Assembly (NCBI GenBank): GCA_963820795.1
Contig: CAWGBJ010000021.1
Location: 124,001 to 188,000, forward strand
Direction of reading: 5' to 3'
DNA from: Roseiarcus sp963820795
GTDB taxonomy: Bacteria > Pseudomonadota > Alphaproteobacteria > Rhizobiales > Beijerinckiaceae
Length of the DNA stretch: 64,000 nucleotides
Under the pieces are notes generated by a model, which saw only the letters and a program-made list of their open reading frames with translations, searched no databases and was not told the origin of the DNA. Both the position numbers and the translations under genes were made by a program. Each line of letters opens with the position of its first letter. Position 1 is the stretch's first letter. Below, piece by piece: positions 1-8,556 of the stretch.

Positions 1-271
1 TTTCCTCTTTTGCTCGTCTTCTTTTCTTTCTTGGCCTGGCGTCCCGCTCTGAGCGGATTGGACCTCTCCCGCGCCCTACGCACGCGACACCCGCTGATAT
101 ACCGGCGCGCGGGAGCCGGAGCCTAGGGCCAAATCAAGGAACCATGCAGAGCGAATTTGGGTATCCTTTCGCGACTTGAGCCAAAAAGGCCGGGGACCTC
201 CGCTATCCCTACGAGTTAAGGACCGCGCGACCGCTTTGCGCGTGAGAATGGGACTGATGTCGCGGGAATGA

Positions 272-541
272 TTGCGCTGGCCAGCAGGGCCTACCGCGCG
301 GGCGGCGAGCCGAAAGCTCCCGGAGCTCTTGGAGCTTTACGCCCTGCTCAGCAGGATGCGCGTGCTGTGCCGGCCAGAGACCGTCGCCGCCGGCGAAAAG
401 CTCATGCGCTTGATCCTCGACACGTATCTTGCGCCCAACAAGATGTTCAAGGAACTGCGCGATCTGATGACGGCCAGCGACGGAATCGATCCGCTGAAGG
501 AATTCAGCCTGGCTGCGCGCGAAGAGATCGAAAGCCAGCGC
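272..541 (+). pseudogene. Gene remnant, C-terminal helical segment of a hypothetical protein
   Basis: From about residue 15 to 90 this frame reads as a plausible protein: an amphipathic, Leu/Arg/Glu-rich helical stretch (for example LPELLELYALLSRMRVL and KMFKELRDLMTASDGIDPL) with normal GC-rich codon use. A TGA stop lies immediately upstream at 269, the only starts are weak TTG codons, and the reading dissolves into low-quality sequence after about 541. It resembles the C-terminal tail of uncharacterised Hyphomicrobiales proteins, but I cannot assign a family. The preceding 270 bases hold no convincing gene. Interpretation as a decayed gene is inference. Confidence 0.35.
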
Positions 542-824
542 GGGGCAAGACACACTGCAGGGAGACCGTCCCTGAACGGCGCTCGGATATCACGTCCTCT
601 CGATTCGCATTGCCCAGCCTCTGGTGCAAGGCGTCGACCACGGGGCGCCGTCAACCCGATAACCGGAATCCCCGGTTGCGCGGGGCCCGAACGTCTCGCT
701 CGGCTGAGGCTGCCGTCGGATGACGGTCGGGAACGTTCTCCGTCGGAAATTGTCAGAACAGAGCGCAGAATTTGGCGTCGGTCTTGGACTTTGTCGGCTC
801 CGCGGAACTTTCCGCCCTTGCCGT

Positions 825-842
825 TAGTCTCATATGAGACTA
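825..842. promoter_or_regulatory. Perfect 18-bp palindrome upstream of the RES/Xre pair, candidate operator
   Basis: TAGTCTCAT followed directly by its reverse complement ATGAGACTA, with no mismatch, ending 31 bases before the antitoxin ATG. Xre-type antitoxins of RES modules commonly autoregulate by binding palindromes that overlap their own promoter, so this is a good operator candidate. Binding by the downstream antitoxin is inferred from position only. Confidence 0.6.
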
Positions 843-873
843 TATCCAGCCTCATCTGAACCGGAGGGCCACG

Positions 874-1308
874 ATGTTTGCATCGAGCGACGTGGCGGCT
901 GTGTTGGGACTTCCGGCGAACTCCCGGGAGGCTCCTTCGCCCGTCGCGCTGATCGTCCGAATCGAGCATGGGTTGCCGGTCAAGGCCGTCGACAGGGTCG
1001 CGCATCTCATCGCGCCCGACGACGCGCTGTTCAAATACCGACTCGTTCCCAAGGCGACGCTCGAACGGCGAAAGGCGACGACGCACAAGCTTTCGCCGGA
1101 AGAGGGCACGCGTTTGGCCCGTCTTGCAAGGGTCTGGAGCGCGGCGCGGGACGTTTGGGGAAGCGACGACGAGGCGCGCGACTTCCTGTTTCGTCCTCAC
1201 CCAATGGCGGAAGACGAGCGGCCGATCGACCTGATGATCCAAAGCGAGTTCGGCGCCGAACTGATCGTCGATATTCTCAGCGGTCTCAAATACGGCACGG
1301 CGGCGTGA
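874..1308 (+). CDS. Xre/MbcA/ParS-type antitoxin of a RES toxin-antitoxin pair
   Basis: A 144-residue protein that should neutralise the RES-domain toxin encoded directly downstream. The middle (about residues 45-80, LIAPDDALFKYRLVPKATL onward) resembles the Xre-like DNA-binding region of this family. The C-terminal half (about 85-144, with ARDVWGSDDEARDFLFRP and GAELIVDILSGLKYG) matches the DUF2384 toxin-binding domain. The ATG has a good ribosome site (GGAGG, 861-865). Its stop overlaps the toxin start in a GTGA arrangement, typical of translational coupling in type II modules. A perfect 18-bp palindrome at 825-842 suggests autoregulation. The family call rests on domain pattern and on the neighbour, which reinforce each other. 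Confidence 0.85.
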   Translation: MFASSDVAAVLGLPANSREAPSPVALIVRIEHGLPVKAVDRVAHLIAPDDALFKYRLVPKATLERRKATTHKLSPEEGTRLARLARVWSAARDVWGSDDEARDFLFRPHPMAEDERPIDLMIQSEFGAELIVDILSGLKYGTAA

Positions 1309-1793
1309 CCGCGCAGATCCTCGATCGGACGCTTGCCGCGTTCCGCATCGGCGATCCGGCAGGCGCTCATCCGATCTTCGACGCCGGCGGCTCGTCGCTC
1401 GTTCCGGGGCGATGGAATACGCCGGGAAGTCCTCTCATCTATTCGAGCGAGCATTATTCGACGGCGCTCTTGGAGAAGTTGGTCCGCGGCAGCGGGCGGC
1501 TGCCGCCGAATCAGCATTACATTCAGATCACACTCCCCCGGGGCCTGACCTATGAGGTCTTTTCCCCCCCGACCCTGCCGGGCTGGGACAGCCTGCCGCC
1601 GACGGTGAGCCGGAGGTTCGGCGAGCAATGGTCCAACCAGAAACGGAGCCTTTTCCTCATCGCGCCCAGCGTCGTCGCGCGGCTCGACAACAACATCATG
1701 ATCAACCCTGCTCATCCCGAGTTTCGGCTGGTCGAGGCGAGCCTGCATCAGCCGGTGTTCTGGGATCGACGCCTTTTCGGCTCGGCCGGCTGA
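1305..1793 (+). CDS. RES-domain toxin, probable NAD-degrading enzyme
   Basis: A 162-residue RES family toxin; characterised members deplete NAD+ in the cytoplasm by ADP-ribosyltransferase-like or NAD phosphorylase chemistry. Family landmarks are present: the N-terminal arginine (AFRIGDP, R14), GRWNTPG at 36-42 (the GRWN box), the glutamate helix YSSEHYSTALLEKLV (E57), and the C-terminal APSVVARLDNNIMINPAHPEF segment in two parts (119-125 and 131-140) that carries the conserved serine and NPAH. The start is GTG at 1305, overlapping the antitoxin stop by four bases; no in-frame ATG fits. Length is normal for the family, and no damage is visible, in contrast to the second RES gene near 60.1 kb. 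Confidence 0.87.
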   Translation: MTAQILDRTLAAFRIGDPAGAHPIFDAGGSSLVPGRWNTPGSPLIYSSEHYSTALLEKLVRGSGRLPPNQHYIQITLPRGLTYEVFSPPTLPGWDSLPPTVSRRFGEQWSNQKRSLFLIAPSVVARLDNNIMINPAHPEFRLVEASLHQPVFWDRRLFGSAG

Positions 1794-1811
1794 TTGCGTT
1801 CGCTGCCCCTT

Positions 1812-1982
1812 ATGAGCGCTTTCGATCGGAAGCCCGCTGACACGCCGGCATCGTCGGCGGAGTTGGCCGCCCTGCCGCCTTCAGACGGGCGGAGCCGGCA
1901 TCCGGGATGGCTCATGATCATCGAGCCCTGGGGCAAACCGCGCCCGAACGACTTCAAGCAACACATTAGAAAATCCGGCTAA
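1812..1982 (+). CDS. Small hypothetical protein
   Basis: A 56-residue frame beginning with ATG just after the RES toxin. The C-terminal half (GWLMIIEPWGKPRPNDFK) looks protein-like, with a basic tail and no signal peptide or membrane segment. No clear ribosome site precedes it, and I recognise no family. It could be a small gene co-transcribed with the toxin-antitoxin pair, or chance. Confidence 0.3.
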   Translation: MSAFDRKPADTPASSAELAALPPSDGRSRHPGWLMIIEPWGKPRPNDFKQHIRKSG

Positions 1983-2041
1983 CATGCCCTGGAAGCGGAC
2001 CGCGAAAGCCGTTTTCCGGCTTCGCTTTCCCGCCTGTTTTC

Positions 2042-2186
2042 TCCCCCATCAGGGGGATAGGTTTCCTGTTATCCCGCTCGACCGCCGCATCATCAAATTT
2101 TCCTCAAGTGACTGAAATCAAATAGCTAGGCGCATCGACCCAGCGTGCGCCGGCTCCTGAGTCCCCTGTTGGCAGGGGATAACAGG
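2042..2186. repeat. Two GC-rich hairpins with CCTGTT/AACAGG repeat units
   Basis: Hairpin one is TCCCCC, loop ATCA, GGGGGA at 2042-2057, followed by TTTCCTGTTATCCC. Hairpin two is CCCCTG, loop TTGG, CAGGGG at 2163-2178, overlapping a wider pair CCTGTT (2165-2170) and AACAGG (2181-2186). Read on the minus strand, the 2165-2186 unit is nearly identical to a unit at 51699-51719 on the plus strand. They look like dispersed palindromic repeats; the second hairpin could also end transcription from the NUDIX gene, but it lacks a T-run. Confidence 0.5.
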
Positions 2187-2213
2187 CCCGGCAGATCGTC
2201 GCGACGGGTCCAG

Positions 2214-2786
2214 CTAAAGCAAGTTCGTCGCCCGCGCGAAATAGAGCAGCGCGATCGTCTTGGCGTCGGCGATCTCGCCGCTCGCGATCATGCCGAGCGC
2301 CTTGTCGAACGGGAGCTCGATCACCTCGATGTGCTCGTCCTCGTCGACGCCGCCGCCTGCGCCGGCGCGATCCTCTTCGCCGTAGGGCGCTACGAAGCAG
2401 GCGAGCTTCTCGGTCATGCTGCCGGGGCTCATGTGCGCGTCGAAGACGCGCCGCGGCGCGCTGATCCTGAGGCCCGTCTCTTCGAGCGCCTCGCGGATGG
2501 CGCAGACTGCCGGCGGATCGCCGTCGAGCATGCCGGCGCAGACTTCGATCATCGACAGCGTGCCGTCCGAAAGATAGGCGCCGACGCGGAACTGCTTGAC
2601 CAGCGTCACCGCCGATCGCCGGGGATCGTAAAGCAGCACGGCGGCGGCTTTGGCGTGGCGATAGATCTCGTGCGACAGCCTGCGCGTCTCGCCGTCGTCC
2701 TCGACGAGCTCGACGTCGGTCCGGGCCAGGTCGAAACGTCCTTTCGCTATCAGGGTCTCTCCGATGACGGTTGCGGATTGGGCCAT
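2214..2786 (-). CDS. NUDIX hydrolase, NudK-like GDP-mannose / ADP-ribose pyrophosphatase
   Basis: A 190-residue NUDIX enzyme expected to cleave a nucleoside diphosphate sugar or ADP-ribose to NMP and a sugar phosphate. The NUDIX box starts at GMLDGDPP (about residue 84) and continues AVCAIREALEETGL, with the metal-binding REALEE core. It has the one-residue-shorter spacing seen in E. coli NudK, but the acidic residue near its start is replaced by proline. The N-terminal beta-strand region (residues 10-70) is also typical of the AdpP/NudK subfamily. The start ATG is 9 bases downstream of the NAD kinase stop on the same strand, so the two are probably co-transcribed. Substrate preference cannot be read from the sequence. 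Confidence 0.8.
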   Translation of the reverse strand: MAQSATVIGETLIAKGRFDLARTDVELVEDDGETRRLSHEIYRHAKAAAVLLYDPRRSAVTLVKQFRVGAYLSDGTLSMIEVCAGMLDGDPPAVCAIREALEETGLRISAPRRVFDAHMSPGSMTEKLACFVAPYGEEDRAGAGGGVDEDEHIEVIELPFDKALGMIASGEIADAKTIALLYFARATNLL

Positions 2787-2795
2787 GGTTCCCCC

Positions 2796-3584
2796 TCAGT
2801 AGCCGAACTGCTCGCGCAGGATGCGCTCGTCGAGCGAATGTCCGGGGTCGTGCAGAAGGACGAGCGACGTCTGCCGGTCCATCGCCACGGCGACGCGGGT
2901 CACGCGGCGGATCTCGAAATGATCGGCGGCGGCCGCGACCGGCCGCTTGTCGGCCTCCAGAACCTCGATCAGCACGCGGGCCGCGTCGGGCAGCAGCGCG
3001 CCGCGCCAGCGCCGCGGACGGAAAGGCGACAGCGGCGTCAGCGCCATCAGCGGCGCGTCGAGCGGCAGGATCGGCCCGTTCGCCGACAGATTGTAGGCGG
3101 TCGAGCCGGCCGGGGTGGCGACAAGGATACCGTCGGCGATCAGTTCGCTGAGCCGGGTCGCCTCGTCGACTTCGATGCGCAGCTTCGCCGCCTGATAGGT
3201 TTGACGCAGCAGCGACACTTCATTGATCGCCCGCGCCGTCGTCTCCACCCCGTTGACGTCGCGCGCATGCATGACAAGGGGATGGATGATCGAGGGCTTG
3301 GCGGCCTCGAGCCGTTCGAACAGGCCGTGTTCAGAATATTCGTTCATCAGGAAGCCGACGGAGCCCCGGTTCATGCCGTAAATGGGCTTCGGCGCGTTCA
3401 TCGTGCCATGCAGCGTCTGCAGCATCAGGCCGTCGCCGCCGAGCGCCACGATAACGTCGGCCCTGTCGGGCGGGGCGTCGCCGTAAAGCGAAACCAGCCG
3501 TTTCAGCGCCTCGTCGGCCTCTTTCGCGCCGGACGAGAGAAACGCCACCGTCCGGATTGGATTCGGGAGCTTCGCGACAGTCAT
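2796..3584 (-). CDS. nadK: NAD kinase
   Basis: A 262-residue enzyme that phosphorylates NAD+ to NADP+ with ATP. The diagnostic GGDG loop is at residues 49-52 (VIVALGGDGLML). The INEVSLLRQ segment near residue 118 and the ATPAGSTAYNLSANGPI region near 155 are the other conserved NadK motifs. Length fits the short bacterial type. It lies between a histidine kinase gene (115 bases upstream) and the NudK-like gene. The ATG follows a GAGGAG box that is unusually close to the start. Confidence 0.93.
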   Translation of the reverse strand: MTVAKLPNPIRTVAFLSSGAKEADEALKRLVSLYGDAPPDRADVIVALGGDGLMLQTLHGTMNAPKPIYGMNRGSVGFLMNEYSEHGLFERLEAAKPSIIHPLVMHARDVNGVETTARAINEVSLLRQTYQAAKLRIEVDEATRLSELIADGILVATPAGSTAYNLSANGPILPLDAPLMALTPLSPFRPRRWRGALLPDAARVLIEVLEADKRPVAAAADHFEIRRVTRVAVAMDRQTSLVLLHDPGHSLDERILREQFGY

Positions 3585-3699
3585 GCTCCTCTTCTCGCTC
3601 GCGCCCGATGGGAGACGACAAAAGCCGCTCGGGAGGCCGCAGTCTTATCCGAGCCTCGCAGCGTGCGAAAGGGCGGGGTTTACCCGGCGCGGCGGCCGG

Positions 3700-5250
3700 C
3701 TAGCGGTCCTGCCGGTCGTTTCCCACGGCGCGCAACGCCTTGCTGGCGGAGCGCTGCGGGGTTGGCAGCCTGATATGGAAGCACGCGCCGCAGTAGAAGT
3801 CGTCGGCCTTGGCCGGCGCGAGCGTGATCGCCCCGCCGTTCCGCGCCACCAGATCGGCGGCGATCGCCAGGCCAAGTCCGGCGCCGATTTCACTGGTCGA
3901 CTTGTGGAAGGGCTCGAATATTCGCTCGCTCTGATCCGCCGGAAATCCGGGGCCGGTATCGCTGATTTCGATCAGCGCGACGCCATCGGTGCGGATCGCG
4001 GCGAACCGGATCGCTTTCGGCCTGCCGCTTTCGGCGCCCTTGGCGATCAGCGCCTGAGCCGCATTGCGGCTGAGATTCTCGAGCACGCGAAGGATGTGGT
4101 CCGGATCCGCGTAGACGTCGAAGCGCGGGGGAATGTCGATGTGATAGTCGATGGCGTCCTCATTCTCCGCTCGCGCCAATTCGACGATCTGGCGCACGAG
4201 TTCGCTCAGGTCGAACTCGCGTCGGTTGGGCGGCTGCTCCCGCGCCGCGCCGTAAGTCAAGGTCGCCTGACAGAACTGAATGGCCCGGTCGAGGGTCGCC
4301 ACCAACCGCGGGGCAAGCCGCTGGGCGAGCGGGTCCGGGATAGTCGCCAGTCGGTCGGAGATGAGCTGGGCGGCGGTGAGCATGTTGCGGAGGTCGTGAT
4401 TGATGCGGGCGACCGCCATGCCAAGCTCGGCGAGCCGCTTTCGCTGCGCCAGTTCGTGAGCGAGCGAGCCCTGCATCGCGGCGAGCGCGGTTTCGGCTCG
4501 GCCGATTTCGTCATGCCTGCCGCTCGGCGCGATCACCCGAGATATGTCCTGCGGTCGTTCGCCGAAGGCGATGATGTTCGAGGTCAGCTTGCGCACCGGC
4601 CGCAGAACCATCTGCCACAACGCCGCCCAGAGCACGCAGGTGACGACCGCGGCAATGGTGAGAGCGATGTTGAGAAAGGTGTGGGATACCCGCCATAGCG
4701 CCTCGATGAGCGGCTTCTCGTCGAGAGTGACGGCGATCCTGCCGTCCTCGGCCGAAGAGGCGACCACCCGAACAATTGTGCCCGGCTTGGCGAACAGCGT
4801 GCGGAACGCTGCGCTGATGCTGCCGAAAAACGTCTCGGCGTCCGGATAGACCGTCTCGACCGGGGCAGGCGCGGCGCCGGAAACCGAGAGCACGCGCTCG
4901 CCCGAGGGCGTCGCAATTTCGATCGACTTGACCCCGACGCTCGCCAGCAGCCTGTGCGAAAGGTCCGGGGGCAACGAGTTGGGGCCATCGACGTCGAACG
5001 CATCTACGGCGGTTTCCGCCGAGGCCAGCTTGTTGTGGAGCCACGTCTCGCGAAACGCGGCGAGCCGCGTAACGTAGAACAGACCCATCGCCAGAAAGAC
5101 GAAGCCGATCGTGACGATGAGCACCCGGCCGGCCAAGCCCAACCGGCGCCGGCGTCGGACGGCGATCGCAATCGTCGAATCCGGCACGGGCGCCGCGGTT
5201 CCGTCGGCAACCCAGCCAGAGGCTCTGTTTCCGGCTGGCAAATCCAGCAT
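3700..5250 (-). CDS. Membrane sensor histidine kinase
   Basis: A 516-residue two-component sensor. Two transmembrane segments (about residues 40-62 and 193-214) flank a periplasmic sensing domain of about 130 residues. A HAMP-like linker follows, starting at RPVRKLTSNIIAFGERPQDI, then the phospho-acceptor box MAVARINHDLRNML with H285. The ATP-binding domain has the N-box NLSRNAAQAL, G1 DTGPGF and G2 GAGLGLAIA. I chose ATG at 5250 rather than the upstream TTG at 5271 because it has a GAGGG box seven bases upstream. It begins 10 bases after the dehydrogenase stop. No response regulator gene is adjacent, so the partner is unknown. Confidence 0.88.
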   Translation of the reverse strand: MLDLPAGNRASGWVADGTAAPVPDSTIAIAVRRRRRLGLAGRVLIVTIGFVFLAMGLFYVTRLAAFRETWLHNKLASAETAVDAFDVDGPNSLPPDLSHRLLASVGVKSIEIATPSGERVLSVSGAAPAPVETVYPDAETFFGSISAAFRTLFAKPGTIVRVVASSAEDGRIAVTLDEKPLIEALWRVSHTFLNIALTIAAVVTCVLWAALWQMVLRPVRKLTSNIIAFGERPQDISRVIAPSGRHDEIGRAETALAAMQGSLAHELAQRKRLAELGMAVARINHDLRNMLTAAQLISDRLATIPDPLAQRLAPRLVATLDRAIQFCQATLTYGAAREQPPNRREFDLSELVRQIVELARAENEDAIDYHIDIPPRFDVYADPDHILRVLENLSRNAAQALIAKGAESGRPKAIRFAAIRTDGVALIEISDTGPGFPADQSERIFEPFHKSTSEIGAGLGLAIAADLVARNGGAITLAPAKADDFYCGACFHIRLPTPQRSASKALRAVGNDRQDR

Positions 5251-5260
5251 TGCCCGACCC

Positions 5261-6241
5261 TCAGGAGTCAAAATCGTCTTCGAGGTACGTCCGAATTATG
5301 GCCGAAAAGTCATCGTCCGCATGGAATCCCAGGGCTTTCGCACGCGCGGCATCGAACGCCCGCGGCCATCCGGCGACAATCCTGGCGATCGTCTCATCGG
5401 GCCGGCGCCGGATGAGGCTCACCGCTTTGTCTCCTGCCGCCTGGCGCAACGCCTCGATCTGCTCGCCGACCGTCACCGAGACGCCGGGGAGGGTGATCGA
5501 GCGCCTCGCGCCGAGGACCGACGTGTCGATCTCGGCGGCCCGAAGCAGGAATTCGACCGCGGATCGCGGCGACGCGTGCCAGTGGCGCACCTCGTCGCCG
5601 ACAGGCAGGACCGCCTCCTTCCCGGCCAGCGGCTCGCGGATGATGCCCGAGAAGAAACCCGACGCCGCTTTGTTCGGCGCGCCAGGCCGCACGCAGATGG
5701 TCGGCAGCCTCAGGCCAATTCCATCGAAAAATCCACGCCTCGAATAGTCGCCGAGGAGCAACTCGCATATCGCTTTCTGGGTTCCGTAGCTGGTCAGTGG
5801 CGCGGCAAGAAAGTCGTCGTCGATGATGTCGGGAAAAGGCGCGCCGAAAACGGCAATCGACGAGGTGAACACAAGCCGGGGGCGATAGGCGCCGCCGGAC
5901 AAGGCATGTTCCCGCCGGATCGCCTCGAAGATCCCAGCCGTCCCGCCAAGATTGATGGCGTAGCCTTTGTCGAAATCCGCTTCCGCCTCGCCGGAAACGA
6001 CCGAGGCGAGCAGGAAGATCACGTCGGGTCGGGTTGCGACGAGTTTCGGCGCGACGTAGGTGGCCGCGATGTCAAACGCCTCCCGGACCACTGCAAACGG
6101 CGCGTCAAGCGGCTCGGGGGCTACAAGATCGACAAGCCGCGCCTCGTCGATCGCGCGTCCCGCGAGACGCGGCGTCCGCGCCAGTCGCCGGGACAGCTTT
6201 CGTCCGATCATGCCAGCCGCGCCGACGATGAGCGTTTTCAT
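5261..6241 (-). CDS. denD: NAD-dependent epimerase/dehydrogenase, D-erythronate dehydrogenase-like
   Basis: A 326-residue extended short-chain dehydrogenase resembling DenD, which oxidises D-erythronate to 2-oxo-tetronate at the start of tetronate catabolism. It has the N-terminal dinucleotide loop GAAGMIG (residues 7-13), a catalytic FTSSIAVFG segment and the Y-x3-K pair in SYGTQKAICE. The later RLPTICVRPGAPNKAASGFF stretch is characteristic of this subfamily. The start is ATG at 6241, preceded by GGGAGG; the longer frame upstream is not protein-like. The other tetronate genes (kinase, isomerase) are not nearby, so the exact substrate is uncertain. Confidence 0.72.
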   Translation of the reverse strand: MKTLIVGAAGMIGRKLSRRLARTPRLAGRAIDEARLVDLVAPEPLDAPFAVVREAFDIAATYVAPKLVATRPDVIFLLASVVSGEAEADFDKGYAINLGGTAGIFEAIRREHALSGGAYRPRLVFTSSIAVFGAPFPDIIDDDFLAAPLTSYGTQKAICELLLGDYSRRGFFDGIGLRLPTICVRPGAPNKAASGFFSGIIREPLAGKEAVLPVGDEVRHWHASPRSAVEFLLRAAEIDTSVLGARRSITLPGVSVTVGEQIEALRQAAGDKAVSLIRRRPDETIARIVAGWPRAFDAARAKALGFHADDDFSAIIRTYLEDDFDS

Positions 6242-6437
6242 CTTCAAATCCTCCCTTTCGTTCCGGACGCCTGCGCGCGCCCTGGCGACTGTAGTGCGAT
6301 TCCGTCGAACTCTCCGAACCTGACCCGTCGGGCAAGTTTTGCCGCTGACGTCAGGTAGCCAGTTTACGTCGCCTTTTTTTTGCCCTAACGTCGATCCAGA
6401 GAAGCCGAGCATATCGTCAGCAGAAGGGCATCAATGA

Positions 6438-6746
6438 ATGCGGAATAACCTCTTGGTACTCGCGATATTCTGTGGAATTACAAATACGGCTTGTGCCGCG
6501 GAGCAAGGAATTGCTTCGTATTATCAAAATCCACGGTTCTCTGGGCTTATCGCCGCACACCGCACTCTGCCATTCGGCACCGAAATTAAAGTCGTCAACC
6601 TGGACAATGGGCGAAGCGCAATTCTGAAGATCGTCGATCGCGGACCGTTCATTCGCGGCCGCATCATCGATGTTTCGCTGGCCGCGGCCAGCGCTCTCGG
6701 CTTCCGCCAATCCGGGGTCGCTCACGTCCGGCTCGAGAGGCTCTGA
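6438..6746 (+). CDS. RlpA-like exported double-psi beta-barrel protein
   Basis: A 102-residue protein with an N-terminal signal peptide (LLVLAIFCGITNTACA, cleavage near residue 20). A short RlpA-like double-psi beta-barrel follows: GIASYYQNPRFSGLIAAHRT, LPFGTEIKV, and DRGPFIRGRIIDVSLAAA. RlpA proteins act in the periplasm on peptidoglycan or bind denuded glycan strands. This is a minimal single-domain version without the SPOR domain of E. coli RlpA. It converges on the acyl-CoA dehydrogenase gene, with 20 bases between. Confidence 0.83.
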   Translation: MRNNLLVLAIFCGITNTACAAEQGIASYYQNPRFSGLIAAHRTLPFGTEIKVVNLDNGRSAILKIVDRGPFIRGRIIDVSLAAASALGFRQSGVAHVRLERL

Positions 6747-6766
6747 CGATTGAGGCGGTTCGACGG

Positions 6767-8413
6767 CTAGTCGCCCCCCTCGAGCAGCCGGCGGGCAATG
6801 ACCTGGGCCTGGATCTCGGCGGCCCCCTCGAAAATGTTGAGAATGCGCGCGTCGCAGAGGACGCGCGAGATCGGATATTCGAGGGCGAAGCCGTTGCCGC
6901 CGTGGATCTGCAGGGCATTGTCCGCCGCTGCCCAGGCGACGCGGGCCGCCAGGAGCTTGGCCATGCCCGCTTCGAGATCACAGCGGCGCCCTTCGTCCTT
7001 GGCGCGACCAGCGAAATAGGCGATCTGCCGGGCGATGTGGATTTCCACCGCCATCATCACAAGCTTGTCGGCGACGCGGGGGAAATGGATGAGCGTCTTG
7101 CCGAACTGTACGCGTTCCCGTGCGTAGCGCAGTCCGAGTTCGAATGCCGATTGTGCGACGCCGACTGCACGCGCCGCGGTCTGGATACGGGCCGATTCGA
7201 ACGTCTCCATCAGCTGCTTGAAGCCTTGACCCTCGACTCCGCCGAGGAGCGCTTCGGCCGGCACCCGAAAGCCATCGAAGGCGATTTCGTATTCCTTCAT
7301 GCCCCGATAGCCGAGAACCTCGATCTCGCCGCCCGACATGCCTTCGGCTGGAAACGGATCGGCGTCAGTCCCCCTCGGCTTTTCCGCCAGAAACATCGAA
7401 AGGCCCCTGTAGCCCCGCTCTTGTTGATTGGTTCTGACGAGTAGGGTCATGAGGTCAGCCCGGACTGGATGCGTGATCCAGGTCTTGGCGCCGTTGACGA
7501 CATAGGCGTCGCCTTCCTTGGCGGCGCGCGTTTTCAGGCTGGCGAGGTCGGAGCCGGTGTTCGGCTCGGTGAACACGGCGGTCGGCAGTATCTCGCCGCT
7601 CGCGATCTTCGGCAGATACTTCTGCTTTTGCGCCTCGGTGCCGCCGACCATGATCAGTTCGGCGGCGATCTCCGAGCGCGTGCCGAGCGAGCCGACGCCG
7701 ATATAGCCGCGCGAAAGCTCCTCCGACACCACGCACATGGCGACTTTGCCGAGCCCCATCCCGCCGTAGCCTTCCGGGATGGTGAGGCCGAAAACGCCCA
7801 TGTCGGCGAGGCCCGCAATCACTTCGAGCGGGATGTACGCATTGGCGCGGTGCCAGCTTTGCGCCTGCGGCGCGACCTCCGCGTCGGCGAAGCGGCGCAT
7901 CTCGCTGCGAATCGCCTCGAACGTCGGGTCGAGACCCGAATCGCCGATAAGGCCTTCCGGCGCGTCCCTGATGCGGGCTGCGAGGGCGGCGCGGTTTGCC
8001 GTCGTGTTTCCGCACTGCAACAGCGCTTCGATCGCCGCCTCGTCGCGGAACGGCTCGACGTTGGACTCGCTCAGGCCGAAGTCGCCGAGGCGGACGATTT
8101 CCGCCTGGTTCATCGGAATGCCGCCGAAGATCTGGGCGAGATATTCGCCGAGCCCTATGCGGGTCAGGAGGTCCTCGGTCTCGCCGAACCGTCCCTCCTC
8201 GCGCATGCGCCTCGCATAAGCCACCATCCCCTTGATGGCCTCGACATAGGTGGCGAGCCACGCGAGTCCGTGGACGGCATGCTGTTCGGCCTCGAGCTTT
8301 GCGGCGCTGAGCCCGCCATCCTGGCCAACTCGGTTGCGCATGGCGATCACCGCGCATTCGAGAAGCGGTTCAGCGGCGGCTTGGGCCTGACGGGCGAGGT
8401 CGTCGAGCGCCAC
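6767..8413 (-). CDS. mcd: Acyl-CoA dehydrogenase, probable (2S)-methylsuccinyl-CoA dehydrogenase
   Basis: A 548-residue FAD enzyme. The last 380 residues are a complete acyl-CoA dehydrogenase: GVFGLTIPEGYGGMGLG, FTEPNTGSDLASLKT, the C-terminal ERVQFGKTLIHFP, QIHGGNGFALEYPISRV, and FEGAAEIQ carrying the presumed catalytic glutamate. What sets it apart is a helical N-terminal extension of about 165 residues, known from methylsuccinyl-CoA dehydrogenase of the ethylmalonyl-CoA pathway, which regenerates glyoxylate during C1 or C2 growth. I chose GTG at 8413 because AGGAG sits 8 bases upstream; the longer frame to 8494 has no such site. No other pathway gene is nearby, so the assignment rests on architecture and length. 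Confidence 0.75.
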   Translation of the reverse strand: MALDDLARQAQAAAEPLLECAVIAMRNRVGQDGGLSAAKLEAEQHAVHGLAWLATYVEAIKGMVAYARRMREEGRFGETEDLLTRIGLGEYLAQIFGGIPMNQAEIVRLGDFGLSESNVEPFRDEAAIEALLQCGNTTANRAALAARIRDAPEGLIGDSGLDPTFEAIRSEMRRFADAEVAPQAQSWHRANAYIPLEVIAGLADMGVFGLTIPEGYGGMGLGKVAMCVVSEELSRGYIGVGSLGTRSEIAAELIMVGGTEAQKQKYLPKIASGEILPTAVFTEPNTGSDLASLKTRAAKEGDAYVVNGAKTWITHPVRADLMTLLVRTNQQERGYRGLSMFLAEKPRGTDADPFPAEGMSGGEIEVLGYRGMKEYEIAFDGFRVPAEALLGGVEGQGFKQLMETFESARIQTAARAVGVAQSAFELGLRYARERVQFGKTLIHFPRVADKLVMMAVEIHIARQIAYFAGRAKDEGRRCDLEAGMAKLLAARVAWAAADNALQIHGGNGFALEYPISRVLCDARILNIFEGAAEIQAQVIARRLLEGGD

Positions 8414-8556
8414 GGAGGTTCTCCTGGAAAGGCTCTGCTGCGCCGCACAATGCGCCGCGATTCCGCTTGTTGCAATGCGTCTTTTTGGCGTCATCGGCTG
8501 GAAATGCGACGGTGTTCAGGTAGCCTTGACCCGATCGGGAAGGGGACTTTTGGCGA

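Noticed and set aside
2145..3773. A 542-codon plus-strand open frame
   Set aside because: It lies opposite the NudK-like and NAD kinase genes; its sequence is the Arg/Gln/Asp-rich pattern of an antisense frame in GC-rich DNA and has no family features.
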